DNA of 64,000 nt, taken from assembly GCA_033675265.1 (NCBI GenBank), contig JAUJYZ010000781.1:186001-250000 (forward strand). The letters run 5' to 3'. Each line of letters begins with the position of its first letter. Position 1 is the stretch's first letter. The notes below the pieces were generated by a model that did no database searches, had not been told where the DNA came from, and worked only from the letters and a program-made list of their open reading frames with translations. This DNA comes from Actinostola sp. cb2023 (lineage: Eukaryota; Cnidaria; Anthozoa; Actiniaria; Actinostolidae). A program made the translations under genes and the position numbers. Of the stretch, positions 1 through 10,434 are shown in pieces.

Positions 1-582
1 AATCACCGAAGGCTCTAACAACATGATTTATCAATACGAGACTGGTCGAGTCTGAATTCACAAACCTTGTTGGAGGAAGTTTATGTCGTCTTGTTTTCAA
101 AATATCCACAATAATTCATAGAGATATGGATTTATCAATCCAGTACTAGTACTGCAAAGGGTTTAGAGATCTTCAGAACTTAGAACGAAGTGAGTTTATA
201 CACGCAGCCGGCGGTGAAGAGAACAGTTGTGAGGTTTTCAGCCGACCGATAACCATCGAGGTATACCCATATTTACACTTCATCCAAACATTGTTTAATC
301 CGCACTCTGCGATGTCTAGTTTATGTATACGGTATTTGTATTTGTATGGATATATTTATGGTAACAAATAAACTATGTCATTGTCATTATATTCATGATT
401 CGCTGAGTTTGTGAAATCGCAGTACTGAAATTGCAAGGAAAGCAAGTTCTATCGAGCTCGAGTCACGCAACGACCAGCAACCAAACACTGTTTTAATCGC
501 ACTATAAGATATCTATATTTAGTTCAAATAGGTTACATTTCATTTAGAAGCCCGACTTCACGCTAGAAGAGCGTCTAGTTTA
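1..582 (+). repeat. Helitron-like repeat, type A, copy 1 (left end cut by window)
   Basis: This sequence recurs almost entire at 25905-26462 and, inverted, at 14225-14680. It ends in a small hairpin (ACGCT...AGCGT) followed directly by CTAGTT, an end shared with all other copies in the window. A hairpin followed by CTRR-T is the known 3' signature of Helitrons, so the + strand end near 580 is read as the 3' terminus. No coding capacity is seen, so the copy is non-autonomous. The shared 5' boundary (ATCACCGAAGG) does not show a clean TC start, so assignment to Helitron rather than Helentron is uncertain. Confidence 0.5.
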
Positions 583-1052
583 AATTTAGAATTGCGCACT
601 AAAGCTTAATTATATTAAACAGATCATGCAGAGAGCTCATGTAACTATGAAAGAGTATTTTAAATATGTTTTCTTGATCAGACGATTCACTGAATTACTG
701 ATTGCTGTACCCATTTAGGCGATGCTACTAGGGTATTTAAAATTTGGGGGGCCGGTAAAAATTATTTGTTGAGCGTTTTCGAAAGGGCTGGTACACGAAC
801 TCATCAAAAGCAAGGGTTTCGGTTGGCTGAAGACGGGGACGATGATATTCGAACGCCTAATGAAGTAATTCCGAAAGTATGATTCGCTCAAACGGGTCAA
901 ATAGTTTCCGAGTGTATATCAAACTATTGTTCGCTTTAGGTTCGAAAACTAGAAGTGATGGGTCATCGTTATGTTAATAGAAGTGCTAACTCATCGTTCC
1001 AATCTCCTTTGTCACGCAAATGTCATTGTCATAATGCCCGAGTGTACGCTCA
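583..1052. other. unclassified non-coding stretch
   Basis: I see no supported gene, RNA or repeat family here. Short open frames exist but have no recognisable domain. Confidence 0.4.
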
Positions 1053-1502
1053 TTGAGCGTCTTGTCTAATGACCACAAACTGCCTAGGAATATGTGTTGT
1101 ACCGTCTTGTGGTCATTATCTAATGACCACAAACTGCCTAGGAATATATGTTGCACCGTCTTGTGGTCATTATCTAATGACCACATACCGCCTAGGAATA
1201 TGTGTTATACGATCTTGTGGTCATTATCTAATGACCACAAACTGCCTAGGAATATGTGTTGTACCGTCTTGTGGTCATTATCTAATGACCACAAACTGCC
1301 TAGGAATATATGTTGCACCGTCTTGTGGTCATTATCTAATGACCACATACCGCCTAGGAATATGTGTTATACGATCTTGTGGTCATTATCTAATGACCAC
1401 AAACTGCCTAGGAATATGTGTTATACGATCTTGTGGTCATTATCTAATGACCACAAACTGCCTAGGAATATACATGTATGTTGTACCGTCTTGTGGTCAT
1501 TA
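1053..1502 (+). repeat. 54-bp minisatellite, about 8 copies
   Basis: Units begin at about 1104, 1158 and 1212 and so on, giving a 54-bp period. Each contains the near-perfect palindrome TGTGGTCATTA-TC-TAATGACCACA followed by CTGCCTAGGAATAT. Two unit subtypes (TACCG and TACGATC at the joints) alternate, which indicates local duplication of multi-unit blocks. Because 54 is divisible by 3 the array is open in several frames, but these frames are artefacts. Confidence 0.9.
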
Positions 1503-2435
1503 GCCCCAGTGTGATACGCGTTTTTTTTATCTAGCTACAACATAGCTCATCAGTTCACATTGGTAATTTTGAACGGAAACAGGCAAATTTCAAATCATGT
1601 CGGGAAATGGTTTTTAAAAATCCTCTCCCTTCTCCCCGCTCGTCCCAATTTCCCTTGCGTCCACGGGATTCTAAAAACTCGTATTCACTGAGTCTGGAGG
1701 GAAAAGGAGGGCTGTTAGCAGACTGTTTTAAAATCTGGAAACTCGCTAGTGATGTTGGTTTGACAGATTTATATTTTCTTATGTCAATCACGCGTCCCGG
1801 TAGCTAGCTGCGTACCCTGGGTTCCAGAGGCCCTATATAGCTAGGAGCCGAGGAGGACGGCCTAGCCTCTGGAACGCAGGGTATAGCCTGCGTAGCCTGG
1901 CCCTAAGGGGAGGGGGAATGGCGCGCGCCCAAACTTTGTTTTTTCTCTCTTCATTGTTTTAAATTCGTTACTTATATCTATTATTCGCTCATCGCTTACT
2001 TGGATCAATCAAGAAATCAGAAAAGTTAGTTGTTTATAACCACCGCCAAAATTTCAAATAACAGATATTGAATTACTATGACAATTACTATTGTCGAGTA
2101 GTAACTAGCTTGAAAATTAACAATGTGAACATGCATATGCTTGACGACAGTCACCGGGCACACTGCCACTTCCCTATTGGAGGTGAAGTAAGATTCAATG
2201 GGACATTCTTCACTGTCGCATGCTATCATTTGGCCTTCTTCTGGGATTCCATGACATATGCAGTATCAGTCCGGGGTATCAGTACATGCAGTTGTCTGGC
2301 TTCCGCTTCTCGGTCCTTCTGCCCTACAAAACTACATGAACCCATACACAAAAATAATTAATAGAGCATGATGTGTCATTGATCATGGTCATTTTGTGCC
2401 TTGTTGTACAGAGACCGTATGTACTCCCTAGGCAG
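1503..2435. other. unclassified spacer with a small hairpin
   Basis: No gene is recognised. At about 1814-1885 the sequence pairs with itself (CCCTGGGTTCCAGAGG against CCTCTGGAACGCAGGG), a short GC-rich hairpin. Confidence 0.4.
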
Positions 2436-2620
2436 TTTGGAGTGGTGATTATCTAATGACCACAAGACGGTATAACCTATATTCCTAGGCAGTTTGTGGT
2501 GATTAGATAATGACCACAAGACGGTATAACTATATTCCTAGGCAGTTTGCGGTGATTAGTTAATGACCACAAGATCGTATACCACTTATTCCTAGGCAGT
2601 TTGTGGTGATTAGATAACTA
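2436..2620 (-). repeat. 54-bp minisatellite, second array in opposite orientation
   Basis: Three to four units carry TAATGACCACAAGACGGTATA...TTCCTAGGCAGTTTG, the reverse complement of the array at 1053-1502. Units are more diverged, with TGTGGTGATTAGATAATGACC joints. The two arrays face each other about 930 bp apart. Confidence 0.8.
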
Positions 2621-2794
2621 GACCCTGTTAGCATGGTTCACTCGTGCCCTGGTGCCGGATTGCAGTACATGCTAAGGACCAGAGTAGAATTGGGATCCCT
2701 GTGGAAGTGTCAGTGTGGGGGCTTTCTCAGTATATCATATGAAACTCCCAATATTCTGTCCTGTGGCTTTGGTACCAGCAGTGTCACTTCTTGA

Positions 2795-3068
2795 AGGCCA
2801 CTACTAAATAGCGTTATGAGTTATGAGTTATGAGTTATGAGTTATGAGTTATGAGTTATGAGTTATGAGTTATGAGTTATTATGAGTTATGAAGTTATAT
2901 CAAGTTATCAGTTGTTTCGAAGTTAGACCAAAAAAATATGTACGAAGTTGCAAATTTCTATTTTTAAAATCCTATAGCTGTTACAAAGAGTACAAAAGAG
3001 TACAATACTTGTATGTTTTGTGGATCTGCAAGGATAATGTCAATCAATACGAGAAATGTCACGCAAGT
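2795..3068 (+). repeat. left arm of long inverted repeat flanking the gypsy element
   Basis: The arm starts with CCACTACTAAATAGCG and a run of GTTATGA heptamers (2811-2890), then continues to CGAGAAATGTCACGCAAG. All of this recurs as reverse complement at 9578-9945. Subterminal tandem heptamers inside a long terminal inverted repeat suggest a DNA transposon, but I see no transposase. Confidence 0.75.
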
Positions 3069-3299
3069 TGTAACCGAACAGCTTTGTTATATTTTCGCTC
3101 TTTCGATTCTAACAAGCCCGCAACAGTGACAGTTTTTGGTGTCTGCATGGCTATGTTAGTGTTACATCTTGCGAGATGTCAATATATATAATATCATAAT
3201 TTATGAATGCTCTAAAATCCGGTATATTTTAAATATTACTGAATTTTAACTGATCACGCTAAAAAAAACACCTTTGATCACTCGATCGCATGAGAATGA

Positions 3300-3790
3300 T
3301 GCAATGCACCAAACAAACCAGGGGGATCCAATCCCGGGGGGTACTCCACCGATATATGCTATACGGGTATGTGCCGCGGGATAGGGTATGGTTTTTGAGC
3401 TCCTGGGTCTGGGATAGGGTATAGTTTTTGGACTTTTAGTCTAGGATGGGGTACGTTTTGGTCTGGTATAGGGTATGGTTTCCGCAATAAGGCCATTATC
3501 AATCGCTATCAGTTTACATATCTTTATCACGCTTTCAATCTGGGATAGGCAGTTTTTAAACTGTTTACCCTATCACAGATTGAAAGCGTGATAAAGATAT
3601 GTAAACTGATAGCGATTGATAATGGCCTTATTGCGGAAACCATACTATACCAGACGTCGACACAAAATAAAAATAATAAATAATAAAAAATAATTAAAAA
3701 AAGCTTTAGCCTGGGATAGGGTATGGAAAATCAAAATTTTAGGTCTGGGATAGGGTCAGGGTTTTGAGGTGTCCACGATGTGCGTTATTA
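3300..3790 (+). repeat. G-rich GGGTATG family, copy 1, with nested hairpin
   Basis: The sequence opens with CCCGGGGGGTACTCC and then repeats GGGATAGGGTATGGTTTTTG-like units, ending in TAGGGTCAGGGTTTTGAGG. Copies 2 and 3 are at 12160-12555 and 17580-18040. Inside this copy, 3471-3650 is a near-perfect hairpin with arms of about 70 nt around the palindrome CAGTTTTTAAACTG. It separates two blocks of the G-rich repeat. Confidence 0.65.
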
Positions 3791-3881
3791 TTTTAATACT
3801 AAGAGCGTTACCATACATAGTGGGATAGAAGACGTCAGCCAGCGAAACATTTTTTACTGTTATCGTCTAAACCTCGCAAGA

Positions 3882-4098
3882 TGTAACACTAACATAGCCA
3901 TGCAGATGTAGGACAAGGTCAACTCGTGACCATTTGACCATTTGTAATCGGATAGTTTAGCGTCGGTGCGTTGTGTGACGGACGTTGTTGTTATAGTAGT
4001 CTAAACAGTGAATGTATTAAATGTGAACTTCTATCGATATCTTACAAAGAACCCTATCTTGCTTCTTGTAAACGGAACAACTACCGTCTACTACTACA
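3882..4098 (+). repeat. putative 5' LTR of the Ty3/gypsy element
   Basis: The interval begins TGTAACACTAAC and ends CTACTACTACA, the usual TG...CA ends, and is followed after two bases by a primer-binding-like sequence. I could not find a second copy downstream of pol, so the LTR call rests on position and end bases only. Its first ~25 bases also occur inverted at 3145-3175. Confidence 0.4.
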
Positions 4099-4101
4099 TA
4101 T

Positions 4102-4119
4102 TGGCGCCCGATAAAGGAC
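4102..4119 (+). promoter_or_regulatory. putative tRNA primer-binding site
   Basis: TGGCGCCCGATAAAGGAC starts with TGG, the complement of a tRNA CCA end. It lies directly after the putative 5' LTR and 86 bp before the gag ATG, as in Ty3/gypsy elements. The tRNA identity is not assigned. Confidence 0.5.
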
Positions 4120-4187
4120 TAAGGAAAGTATCAGTTGAAGAAGAGAAGTAATTTGGAGTAATTGCTGTTTTACTGTTGTCTCGAGTG

Positions 4188-5345
4188 ATGGAATTTACAA
4201 CCGAAGAGAAAATCACTGTAGAAGTTACGAGAGTCCAGGCGATTCTTACAGAGAGTCCAGATGGCCTGGGAGAAGATGAGCTGATGGAAGCTTACAAAGA
4301 TAAGCATAAATCTAGTATACAGGCGTTCAAAGAAGAATTTGCTAGTTTGGGGGCGTTCCTCAGGTATCGCGTAGCAGCAACCGTGAGTGGTAATAAGTAT
4401 CGCAAATCAACGAGCCAACCCATAAATAACACGGGCTCGGCTGCCATGAACTCGGTACAACTAGTTTCACGTCCCCAGTTTTCGCAATTCTTTGGCTTTG
4501 GCGACACTGAAAAGGGTAAAGTGGTTCCATATCGAATTTGGCGTTACGAAGTCGACTCTGCTGTCCGCGGGGGGCTATATACCGATGGCCTAATTACAGA
4601 GCAAATCCGCCGGTCATTGCAAGGGGAAGCCAAGACCAAGTTAGTGGGGTTGGGGGCTGACTCACAGTCGGCTGAAATTCTGGAAAAGCTGGATCAGTTT
4701 TATAGCGATGTTGGTGCCGCTACGGGGGACGAAGTCCTTGCCGAGGCGTATAGGTTTAGGCAGCGCGAAAATGAAGAGGTCGCTGCGTTTGCCTCGCGTT
4801 TAGACAATCATATCCGTATGGCGATGGCCAGGGGTACGGAAATGCTGCCGGATGAAACTGCTGTCGAAAGACAACTCAGAATGCTGTTTTGGGAGGGGAT
4901 AAGGGACCCCATCAAAGACAAAGCCCGCCATAAGAAGGATGCGTGCAAAACATTTGCCGAATTAATTACAGCCGCGAGGTATGGAGAGAAGGAATTGTGT
5001 GTCCAAAACCCGAGGGGGGTCGCCCGATCTCACCAGGTATCATTCCCTGAAAGCCAGGAGTCACAGAAATCCAAAGCGAATTTGGCTGAACCCCAGGCCC
5101 CGGCGTGGGTAGCGGAAGTGCGTTCGTTAGCTCAGGAAGTGCGCGATTTCCTAAAGACCAATGGGGAGCAGAAACGACCAGCGCAAAACTCTGTGCCATC
5201 CCCAAACAGGGAGAGGGAGACGGTGTGTTACCGGTGTGGCCAAATAGGCCATGTGCAAATAGGATGTAGAAACACCCCGGATGCCAGCGCGGGATTTTCG
5301 GGAAACGAACAAAGGCCTTTGCCCAGGGGCAATCAGAGGTCTTGA
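4188..5345 (+). CDS. gag: Ty3/gypsy retrotransposon Gag
   Basis: This 385-residue capsid/nucleocapsid polyprotein would package the retroelement RNA in cytoplasmic particles. The reading frame is open slightly further upstream (from a TTG at 4176), but the first ATG is at 4188, giving MEFTTEEK at the N terminus. A central helical region (about residues 100-270) fits retrotransposon Gag. A single CCHC zinc knuckle, C-X2-C-X4-H-X4-C, lies at C347, C350, H355 and C360 in CYRCGQIGHVQIGC. The frame ends at TGA 5343-5345 and overlaps pol, which is in the -1 frame. The frame is intact, so the copy is probably young. Confidence in the family is high because of the knuckle and the adjoining pol. Confidence 0.9.
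   Translation: MEFTTEEKITVEVTRVQAILTESPDGLGEDELMEAYKDKHKSSIQAFKEEFASLGAFLRYRVAATVSGNKYRKSTSQPINNTGSAAMNSVQLVSRPQFSQFFGFGDTEKGKVVPYRIWRYEVDSAVRGGLYTDGLITEQIRRSLQGEAKTKLVGLGADSQSAEILEKLDQFYSDVGAATGDEVLAEAYRFRQRENEEVAAFASRLDNHIRMAMARGTEMLPDETAVERQLRMLFWEGIRDPIKDKARHKKDACKTFAELITAARYGEKELCVQNPRGVARSHQVSFPESQESQKSKANLAEPQAPAWVAEVRSLAQEVRDFLKTNGEQKRPAQNSVPSPNRERETVCYRCGQIGHVQIGCRNTPDASAGFSGNEQRPLPRGNQRS
5300..5306 (+). promoter_or_regulatory. gag-pol -1 ribosomal frameshift heptamer GGGAAAC
   Basis: In the gag frame the codons are GGA (5301-5303) and AAC (5304-5306), preceded by G, so the heptamer is phased exactly as X XXY YYZ. The pol frame has a stop at 5267-5269 and is open from 5270, so a -1 slip here enters pol with 37 nt of gag still to go. 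A small stem (TTGCC/GGCAA, about 5319-5332) follows at a plausible spacing. GGGAAAC is an established retroviral slippery sequence. Use at this site is inferred. Confidence 0.75.
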
Positions 5346-8300
5346 ACTTACCAAAGCCCCGCCCCGAGCAATTGGCGACGGTCCTCAAGGAACTTGTCGG
5401 AGAGCCGAATGAATCTGTAGCTTTCGTAAATGGTCACGCTTGTTTGGCCCTTTTGGACACAGGCAGTCAAATCACATCTGTGTCCAAGGCTTTTTATGAT
5501 AAACATCTCAGAGACTGCCAAATTCACTCGGTGAAAGATATCTTGCGTGTTGTGGGTGCAGCTGGACAAAATGTACCTTTCTTAGGGTATATTTCTATTA
5601 ACGTTAGATTCCCTGGGGAGGAGGCTGGTGTCGACTCGCCACTAGACGCACTAGCCTTAGTTGTCCCTGACAATGAGTACAATCGAAGGGTTCCTCTCGT
5701 AGTCGGGACGAACATTGCAAAACAGTTTCAGCAAAGGTGTCAGACGGTTGGGGGTAAGAGGTTCCTACAGACCCTGCGGACTTCCTCTGCCTGGCGACGG
5801 GTTTACCAAGATATGCGAGACACGGAACGGTTAAATCGCACGCATGACGCAGGATTGAAGGTCCACTGCGTTTCTAGACACGCCATTACCGTCAACGCGC
5901 AAGAATCGGTTGTACTCAAATGTCTAGTCCATAACATCCCCTCCTGTCATACAAAGGATGTTCTTCTCGAGACGACCGGGCAGGGTGGATTAGCTGTAAC
6001 CCCGGGACTGATTACCCTGTCGACGGACCGTACTAGTTGCAAAATTCCCGTGGAAATCACAAATAACAGTAATCAACCTGTAACGCTACAAGCTAAAGCA
6101 CTTATAGCATATGCACACGTTGCCAAGGTAGTCCCTCGCCCTACGGTAGAGTCACCAGAAAGTGAACAAACTCATCATCTACGCGAGTTTTTTAATCTCG
6201 ACGACATTACTCTAAACGCGGACGAGAAAACCAAGACTCGCGCGCTGTTGTCAAAGATGTCATACGTCTTCGCTAAAGACGACAAAGACCTGGGTTGTAC
6301 AGCCGCCGTCCGCCACGAAATCCTTCTTACGGACAACGTGCCGACGCGAGAGCGTTATAGACGTGTACCCCCGGGTCAGCTACAAGAATTCCGGGAAGCT
6401 TTAATGGCACTGCTGGATTCGGATGTCATTAGAGAGTCAAAGAGTCCCTACGCATCGCCTGTAGTGCTAGTCCGCAAACGTGATGGTAGCTTGAGAATCT
6501 GTGTTGACTATCGGAAGATCAACGCTAAAACGGTTCGAGATTCTTACCCGTTACCAAGAATACAGGAGACATTGGAAGCCCTACATGGTGCCCGTTGGTT
6601 TTGTTCGCTTGATCTACAAAGTGGCTACCTGCAAGTGGAAATGAAAGAAGAAGACAAGCACAAGACAGCTGTGACCACTCCTTTTGGTTTGTACGAGTAC
6701 AATCGCATGGCTTTCGGATTAACAAATGCACCAGCAACTTTTCAACGTCTAATGGAACGCTGCTTGACAGGTTTAAACCTCGAGATCTGTCTTGCATACC
6801 TAGACGATGTCATTGTCTTTGCACGAAGCTTCGACGAAATGCTGGAGCGTCTTGAAGCTGTATTGACTCGATTGGGCGAGTATGGTCTCAAACTAAAGCC
6901 TTCGAAATGTAAATTGTTTCAAACCAAGTTAACCTACCTGGGCCACGTAGTTTCCAGGGAGGGAGTGGGACCAGATCCAGATAAAGTTGTAGTTTTAAAG
7001 AAATGGTTGGGACACCCACCCAAGAACGTGAAAGAGCTTCAAACATTTCTAGGATTTGCGGGGTACTATCGATCGTTCATCGAGGGATTCGCTAAGATTG
7101 CTGCCCCACTCAACAGCTTGTTGCGTAGCCCTGATGTAAAAGGGACCAATCGGAAATTAGCAGAGCCTTTCACCTGGACGGTTGATTGCCAGCAAGCGTT
7201 CACGACGCTGATCAACAGATTGTCTTCCTGCCCAATTTTGGCGTTCCCAGATTTCAGCTCTCCCTTCATCCTCCACACTGATGCCTCAGGAGAGGGCCTG
7301 GGCGCTGCATTATACCAAGCGCAGGATGGAAAACCTCGTGTCATAGCTTATGGCAGTCGCTCCCTGAATGCAGCAGAACGACGATACTCTGCATATCGCC
7401 GCGAGTTCCTCGCTCTAAAGTGGGCAGTGACCGATAAATTCAAACAGTACCTGTACGGACGGAAGTTCCACGTGGTGACGGACAGCAACCCCTTGACATA
7501 CCTCCTTACCACCGCCAAACTGAGTGCCACCGACCACCGATGGTTGGCCGACCTGTCTACATTTGACTTCGACATCACATATCGAGCAGGAAAAGCCAAC
7601 GGCGACGCGGATGGACTGTCACGAGTGCCGTACAACTCATGTGCGCCAGGCACCGACGAGACACCTACCGATATGGAGTACATCCGCCCATTCTTGGCGA
7701 AACTCAACCTATTGGATAGTAGCAATGCGAACACCTGTTCCAGGGAAGCATTCCGAGCAATCTGCAGCTACCACGCCGTTCAATCGCAGTATGACGATGA
7801 AACCCTCGCTTGCCCATCGGTGGAAGCACTAGCCATGCAGCCCGCAGCAATCCCTGACGTATTGTTCTCTCAACATACCAATTTCAAAGTAATGGCTACC
7901 ACAGATTGGATCAAGCTACAGAGAGAGGATCCTATCATCAGTCGAGCCACAACACTCCTTCACGACCAGAATGTGAACCCGGAACGAGAGAGTCGTCTTG
8001 TTCGACAGATCTTAAGGGACAGAGAGAGACTCACCCTTCGTAATGGGGTTTTGTTTCGGCGGCGCCTAGTTGACGATAAAGAAGTATTCCAACTTGTCCT
8101 ACCGGACTCAATGCACAAGCGTGTTCTGACGGGTCTGCATGACAATGTTGGCCACCTGGGTAAGGACAAGACTCTTGACCTCATTCAGCAGCGTTTCTTC
8201 TGGCCCGGCATGACGAGCAGTGTTGACAAACACATCAAAGAATGCGAGAGGTGCATCAAACGGAAGACTCCTGACCCTCCACGTGCACCTATGGTCTCCA

Positions 8301-9523
8301 TTGTCGCAACTGAGCCCATGGAACTGTTAGCAGTTGACTTCTTGTCGATCGAGAAAGGCAAGGGAGGCTACGAGAATGTACTCGTTGTCACCGACAGCTT
8401 TACAAAGTTCGCCTGGGCAATACCCACGCGCAATCAGAAAGCAGAAACCGTAGCTAAAGTCCTGTGGGAGAAGGTATTGGTACATTTTGGACTGCCACAA
8501 AGACTCCACTCGGACCAAGGGCGAGACTTCGAGTCACGCGTAATCAAAGATCTGTGTAAAGTTGCGGGCATCGAAAAGTCAAGGACCACACCCTACCATC
8601 CCCAGGGGAATGGCCAGACTGAGCGTTTTAACAGAACGCTACTCAGCATGCTCGGCACCCTCGATGTGGATCAGAAGAAAGATTGGCCGGAACACATAGC
8701 GCCCCTTGTTCATGCATATAACTGCACAAGACACTCAACAACTGGTTATTCTCCCTACTTCTTAATGTATGGACGTCAACCAAGACTACCAGTTGACATC
8801 GCACTCGGGATAAACAAGGAACAGCAACCTGCCCGACCTTACGCTGTATACGCCGAGAATCTCAAGGCCCGCCTGTCGCATGCGTATGACGTCGCAAAAA
8901 GAGAAGCGGAGAAAAGAGCGGAGTATAACAAAGGAAGGTATGATGCTAAGACGGTGGAGTCCTCTTTACCACCCGGAGATTACGTACTAGTGAAGAATCT
9001 CAGCATTAGAGGAAAGAACAAGCTGCAAGACCGTTGGGAGGACACCCCCTACACTGTCATCCGAAAATCGGGTGATCTACCTGTCTACATAGTGAGACGA
9101 GTCGATGGAGGTAAAAACAGGGTGCTGCACCGTAACCTGCTTTTACCTTACAGGGTCCTCCAAGACCAAGCTGGAGCTCCACGACTACAGGAACAGAGAC
9201 AGTCCTGTAACACTGAACATAGTACTCAACGAGGCGCAGCAAACCTTTCCACAAATACTGAAAATAGCAACTCGTCACCTCTACAAGATCAAGACTTGAT
9301 GTTAGTCAAAGCATTTGAGTCAACCGACGTTGACGCAAGTGTCACCGATGACGAGCAGCACTCGGCATCCCAAACCGAGTCTGAGGACAACGATTCGGAA
9401 GACGACGAATCTGAAGACGACGAATCTGAAGACGACGAGCAGCCAAGCGACGACGAGCAGCCAAGCAACGACGAGCAGCCTCAAAAGGGTGATCAACAGA
9501 AAAGAACACAGATATGGCCATAG
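5306..9523 (+). CDS. pol: Ty3/gypsy retrotransposon Pol polyprotein
   Basis: This polyprotein makes cDNA from the element RNA and inserts it. Numbered from the in-frame TTG at 5342, the order is aspartic protease (DTGSQ, 39-43), reverse transcriptase (YLDDV, 486-490), RNase H (catalytic D647 in HTDASGEG), integrase HHCC zinc finger (H933 region, C968, C971), and the integrase core D999, D1058 and E1094. The last two are separated by exactly 35 residues. PR-RT-RH-IN is the Ty3/gypsy order. A GPY/F-like module follows, then an acidic DE/S-rich tail (about 1330-1380), and no chromodomain is visible. No ATG starts the frame, so expression by -1 frameshift from gag is expected. The frame has no stops over 4.2 kb. 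No env-like ORF follows. Confidence 0.93.
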   Translation, partial: RTKAFAQGQSEVLNLPKPRPEQLATVLKELVGEPNESVAFVNGHACLALLDTGSQITSVSKAFYDKHLRDCQIHSVKDILRVVGAAGQNVPFLGYISINVRFPGEEAGVDSPLDALALVVPDNEYNRRVPLVVGTNIAKQFQQRCQTVGGKRFLQTLRTSSAWRRVYQDMRDTERLNRTHDAGLKVHCVSRHAITVNAQESVVLKCLVHNIPSCHTKDVLLETTGQGGLAVTPGLITLSTDRTSCKIPVEITNNSNQPVTLQAKALIAYAHVAKVVPRPTVESPESEQTHHLREFFNLDDITLNADEKTKTRALLSKMSYVFAKDDKDLGCTAAVRHEILLTDNVPTRERYRRVPPGQLQEFREALMALLDSDVIRESKSPYASPVVLVRKRDGSLRICVDYRKINAKTVRDSYPLPRIQETLEALHGARWFCSLDLQSGYLQVEMKEEDKHKTAVTTPFGLYEYNRMAFGLTNAPATFQRLMERCLTGLNLEICLAYLDDVIVFARSFDEMLERLEAVLTRLGEYGLKLKPSKCKLFQTKLTYLGHVVSREGVGPDPDKVVVLKKWLGHPPKNVKELQTFLGFAGYYRSFIEGFAKIAAPLNSLLRSPDVKGTNRKLAEPFTWTVDCQQAFTTLINRLSSCPILAFPDFSSPFILHTDASGEGLGAALYQAQDGKPRVIAYGSRSLNAAERRYSAYRREFLALKWAVTDKFKQYLYGRKFHVVTDSNPLTYLLTTAKLSATDHRWLADLSTFDFDITYRAGKANGDADGLSRVPYNSCAPGTDETPTDMEYIRPFLAKLNLLDSSNANTCSREAFRAICSYHAVQSQYDDETLACPSVEALAMQPAAIPDVLFSQHTNFKVMATTDWIKLQREDPIISRATTLLHDQNVNPERESRLVRQILRDRERLTLRNGVLFRRRLVDDKEVFQLVLPDSMHKRVLTGLHDNVGHLGKDKTLDLIQQRFFWPGMTSSVDKHIKECERCIKRKTPDPPRAPMVSIVATEPMELLAVDFLSIEKGKGGYENVLVVTDSFTKFAWAIPTRNQKAETVAKVLWEKVLVHFGLPQRLHSDQGRDFESRVIKDLCKVAGIEKSRTTPYHPQGNGQTERFNRTLLSMLGTLDVDQKKDWPEHIAPLVHAYNCTRHSTTGYSPYFLMYGRQPRLPVDIALGINKEQQPARPYAVYAENLKARLSHAYDVAKREAEKRAEYNKGRYDAKTVESSLPPGDYVLVKNLSIRGKNKLQDRWEDTPYTVIRKSGDLPVYIVRRVDGGKNRVLHRNLLLPYRVLQDQAGAPRLQEQRQSCNTEHSTQRGAANLSTNTENSNSSPLQDQDLMLVKAFESTDVDASVTDDEQHSASQTESEDNDSEDDESEDDESEDDEQPSDDEQPSNDEQPQKGDQQKRTQIWP

Positions 9524-9577
9524 TACTTAACAGACACTGTTAGAACAAATCTATTTCGGTTAATCATATGTTTTTAC

Positions 9578-9945
9578 TTGCGTGACATTTCTCGTATTGA
9601 TTGACATTATCCTTGCAGAATCGGTGCACGGAAAGTACTAAACAAGTATTGTACTCCTTTGTACTCTTTGTAACAGCTATAGGATTTTAGAAAAAATAGA
9701 AATTTGCAACTTCGTACATTTTTTTTTGGTCTAACTTCGAAACAACTGATAACTTGATATAACTCATAACTAAAAATAGAAATGCAACTTCGTACATAAC
9801 TCATAACTCATAACTCATAACTCATAACTCATAACTCATAACTCATAACTCATAACTCATAACTCATAACTCATAACTCATAACTCATAACTCATAACTC
9901 ATAACTCATAACTCATAACGCTATTTAGTAGTGGTCCTTCTTGAA
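9578..9945 (-). repeat. right arm of long inverted repeat flanking the gypsy element
   Basis: This is the reverse complement of 2795-3068. It starts CTTGCGTGACATTTCTCG, carries an expanded ATAACTC heptamer array (about 9760-9920) and ends CGCTATTTAGTAGTGG. The heptamer array is longer than in the left arm. It begins only 54 bp after the pol stop, leaving no room for a 3' LTR like the one at 3882-4098. Confidence 0.75.
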
Positions 9946-10434
9946 GGTTAGTAAGAGCTGTGCTGGTCCTGTGGAGACCTCTGTGAGACTGATCTAGTGT
10001 CTAGTGTTCTATACTTGTAAAGTACCTAGTTTCAAATCAAGATGCAGTAATTTTATGCGGCGTTCCGGTTGCAGTGGAACTGGGTAATAGAGTTCGATAG
10101 CAGTCTGTACGTTTATAGTGTCGTGCATGACAGTTCGTATCGACCGTTCGGCATACGATACGGAATCAGTATATTTCAGTCATATTTAGTTTCATTTATA
10201 CCAGTGCGCATAATTATAAATAATCCATATCTTTGTTTATTATTTCTATTATTAACTGACATATAACAATCAATTTTAAACATACTAATATATTTAAAAT
10301 GCACCCTAATAAATCACGAGTGCCAAATTTCATTTGAAGAAAAACAAACCAAAACCATAAAAATTATATCTCTCACTTGAGTACTACAAAACATGTACAA
10401 CCCCCTCACCTTGTTGCCTTTTCTTGACCGTCTG
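9946..10434. other. unclassified AT-rich spacer
   Basis: No gene or repeat family is recognised. The short open frame here has no domain. Confidence 0.35.

Noticed and set aside
1053..1514. Open frames of about 150 codons with repeated LWSLSNDHKLPRN-type peptides
   Set aside because: They are produced by the 54-bp minisatellite (a multiple of 3) and are open in several frames and on both strands.
2889..3191. 100-codon plus-strand frame
   Set aside because: It lies within the inverted-repeat arm and reappears, broken, on the other side at 9607-9804.
7066..7734. Minus-strand open frames across pol
   Set aside because: Antisense shadows of the reverse transcriptase and RNase H coding region.
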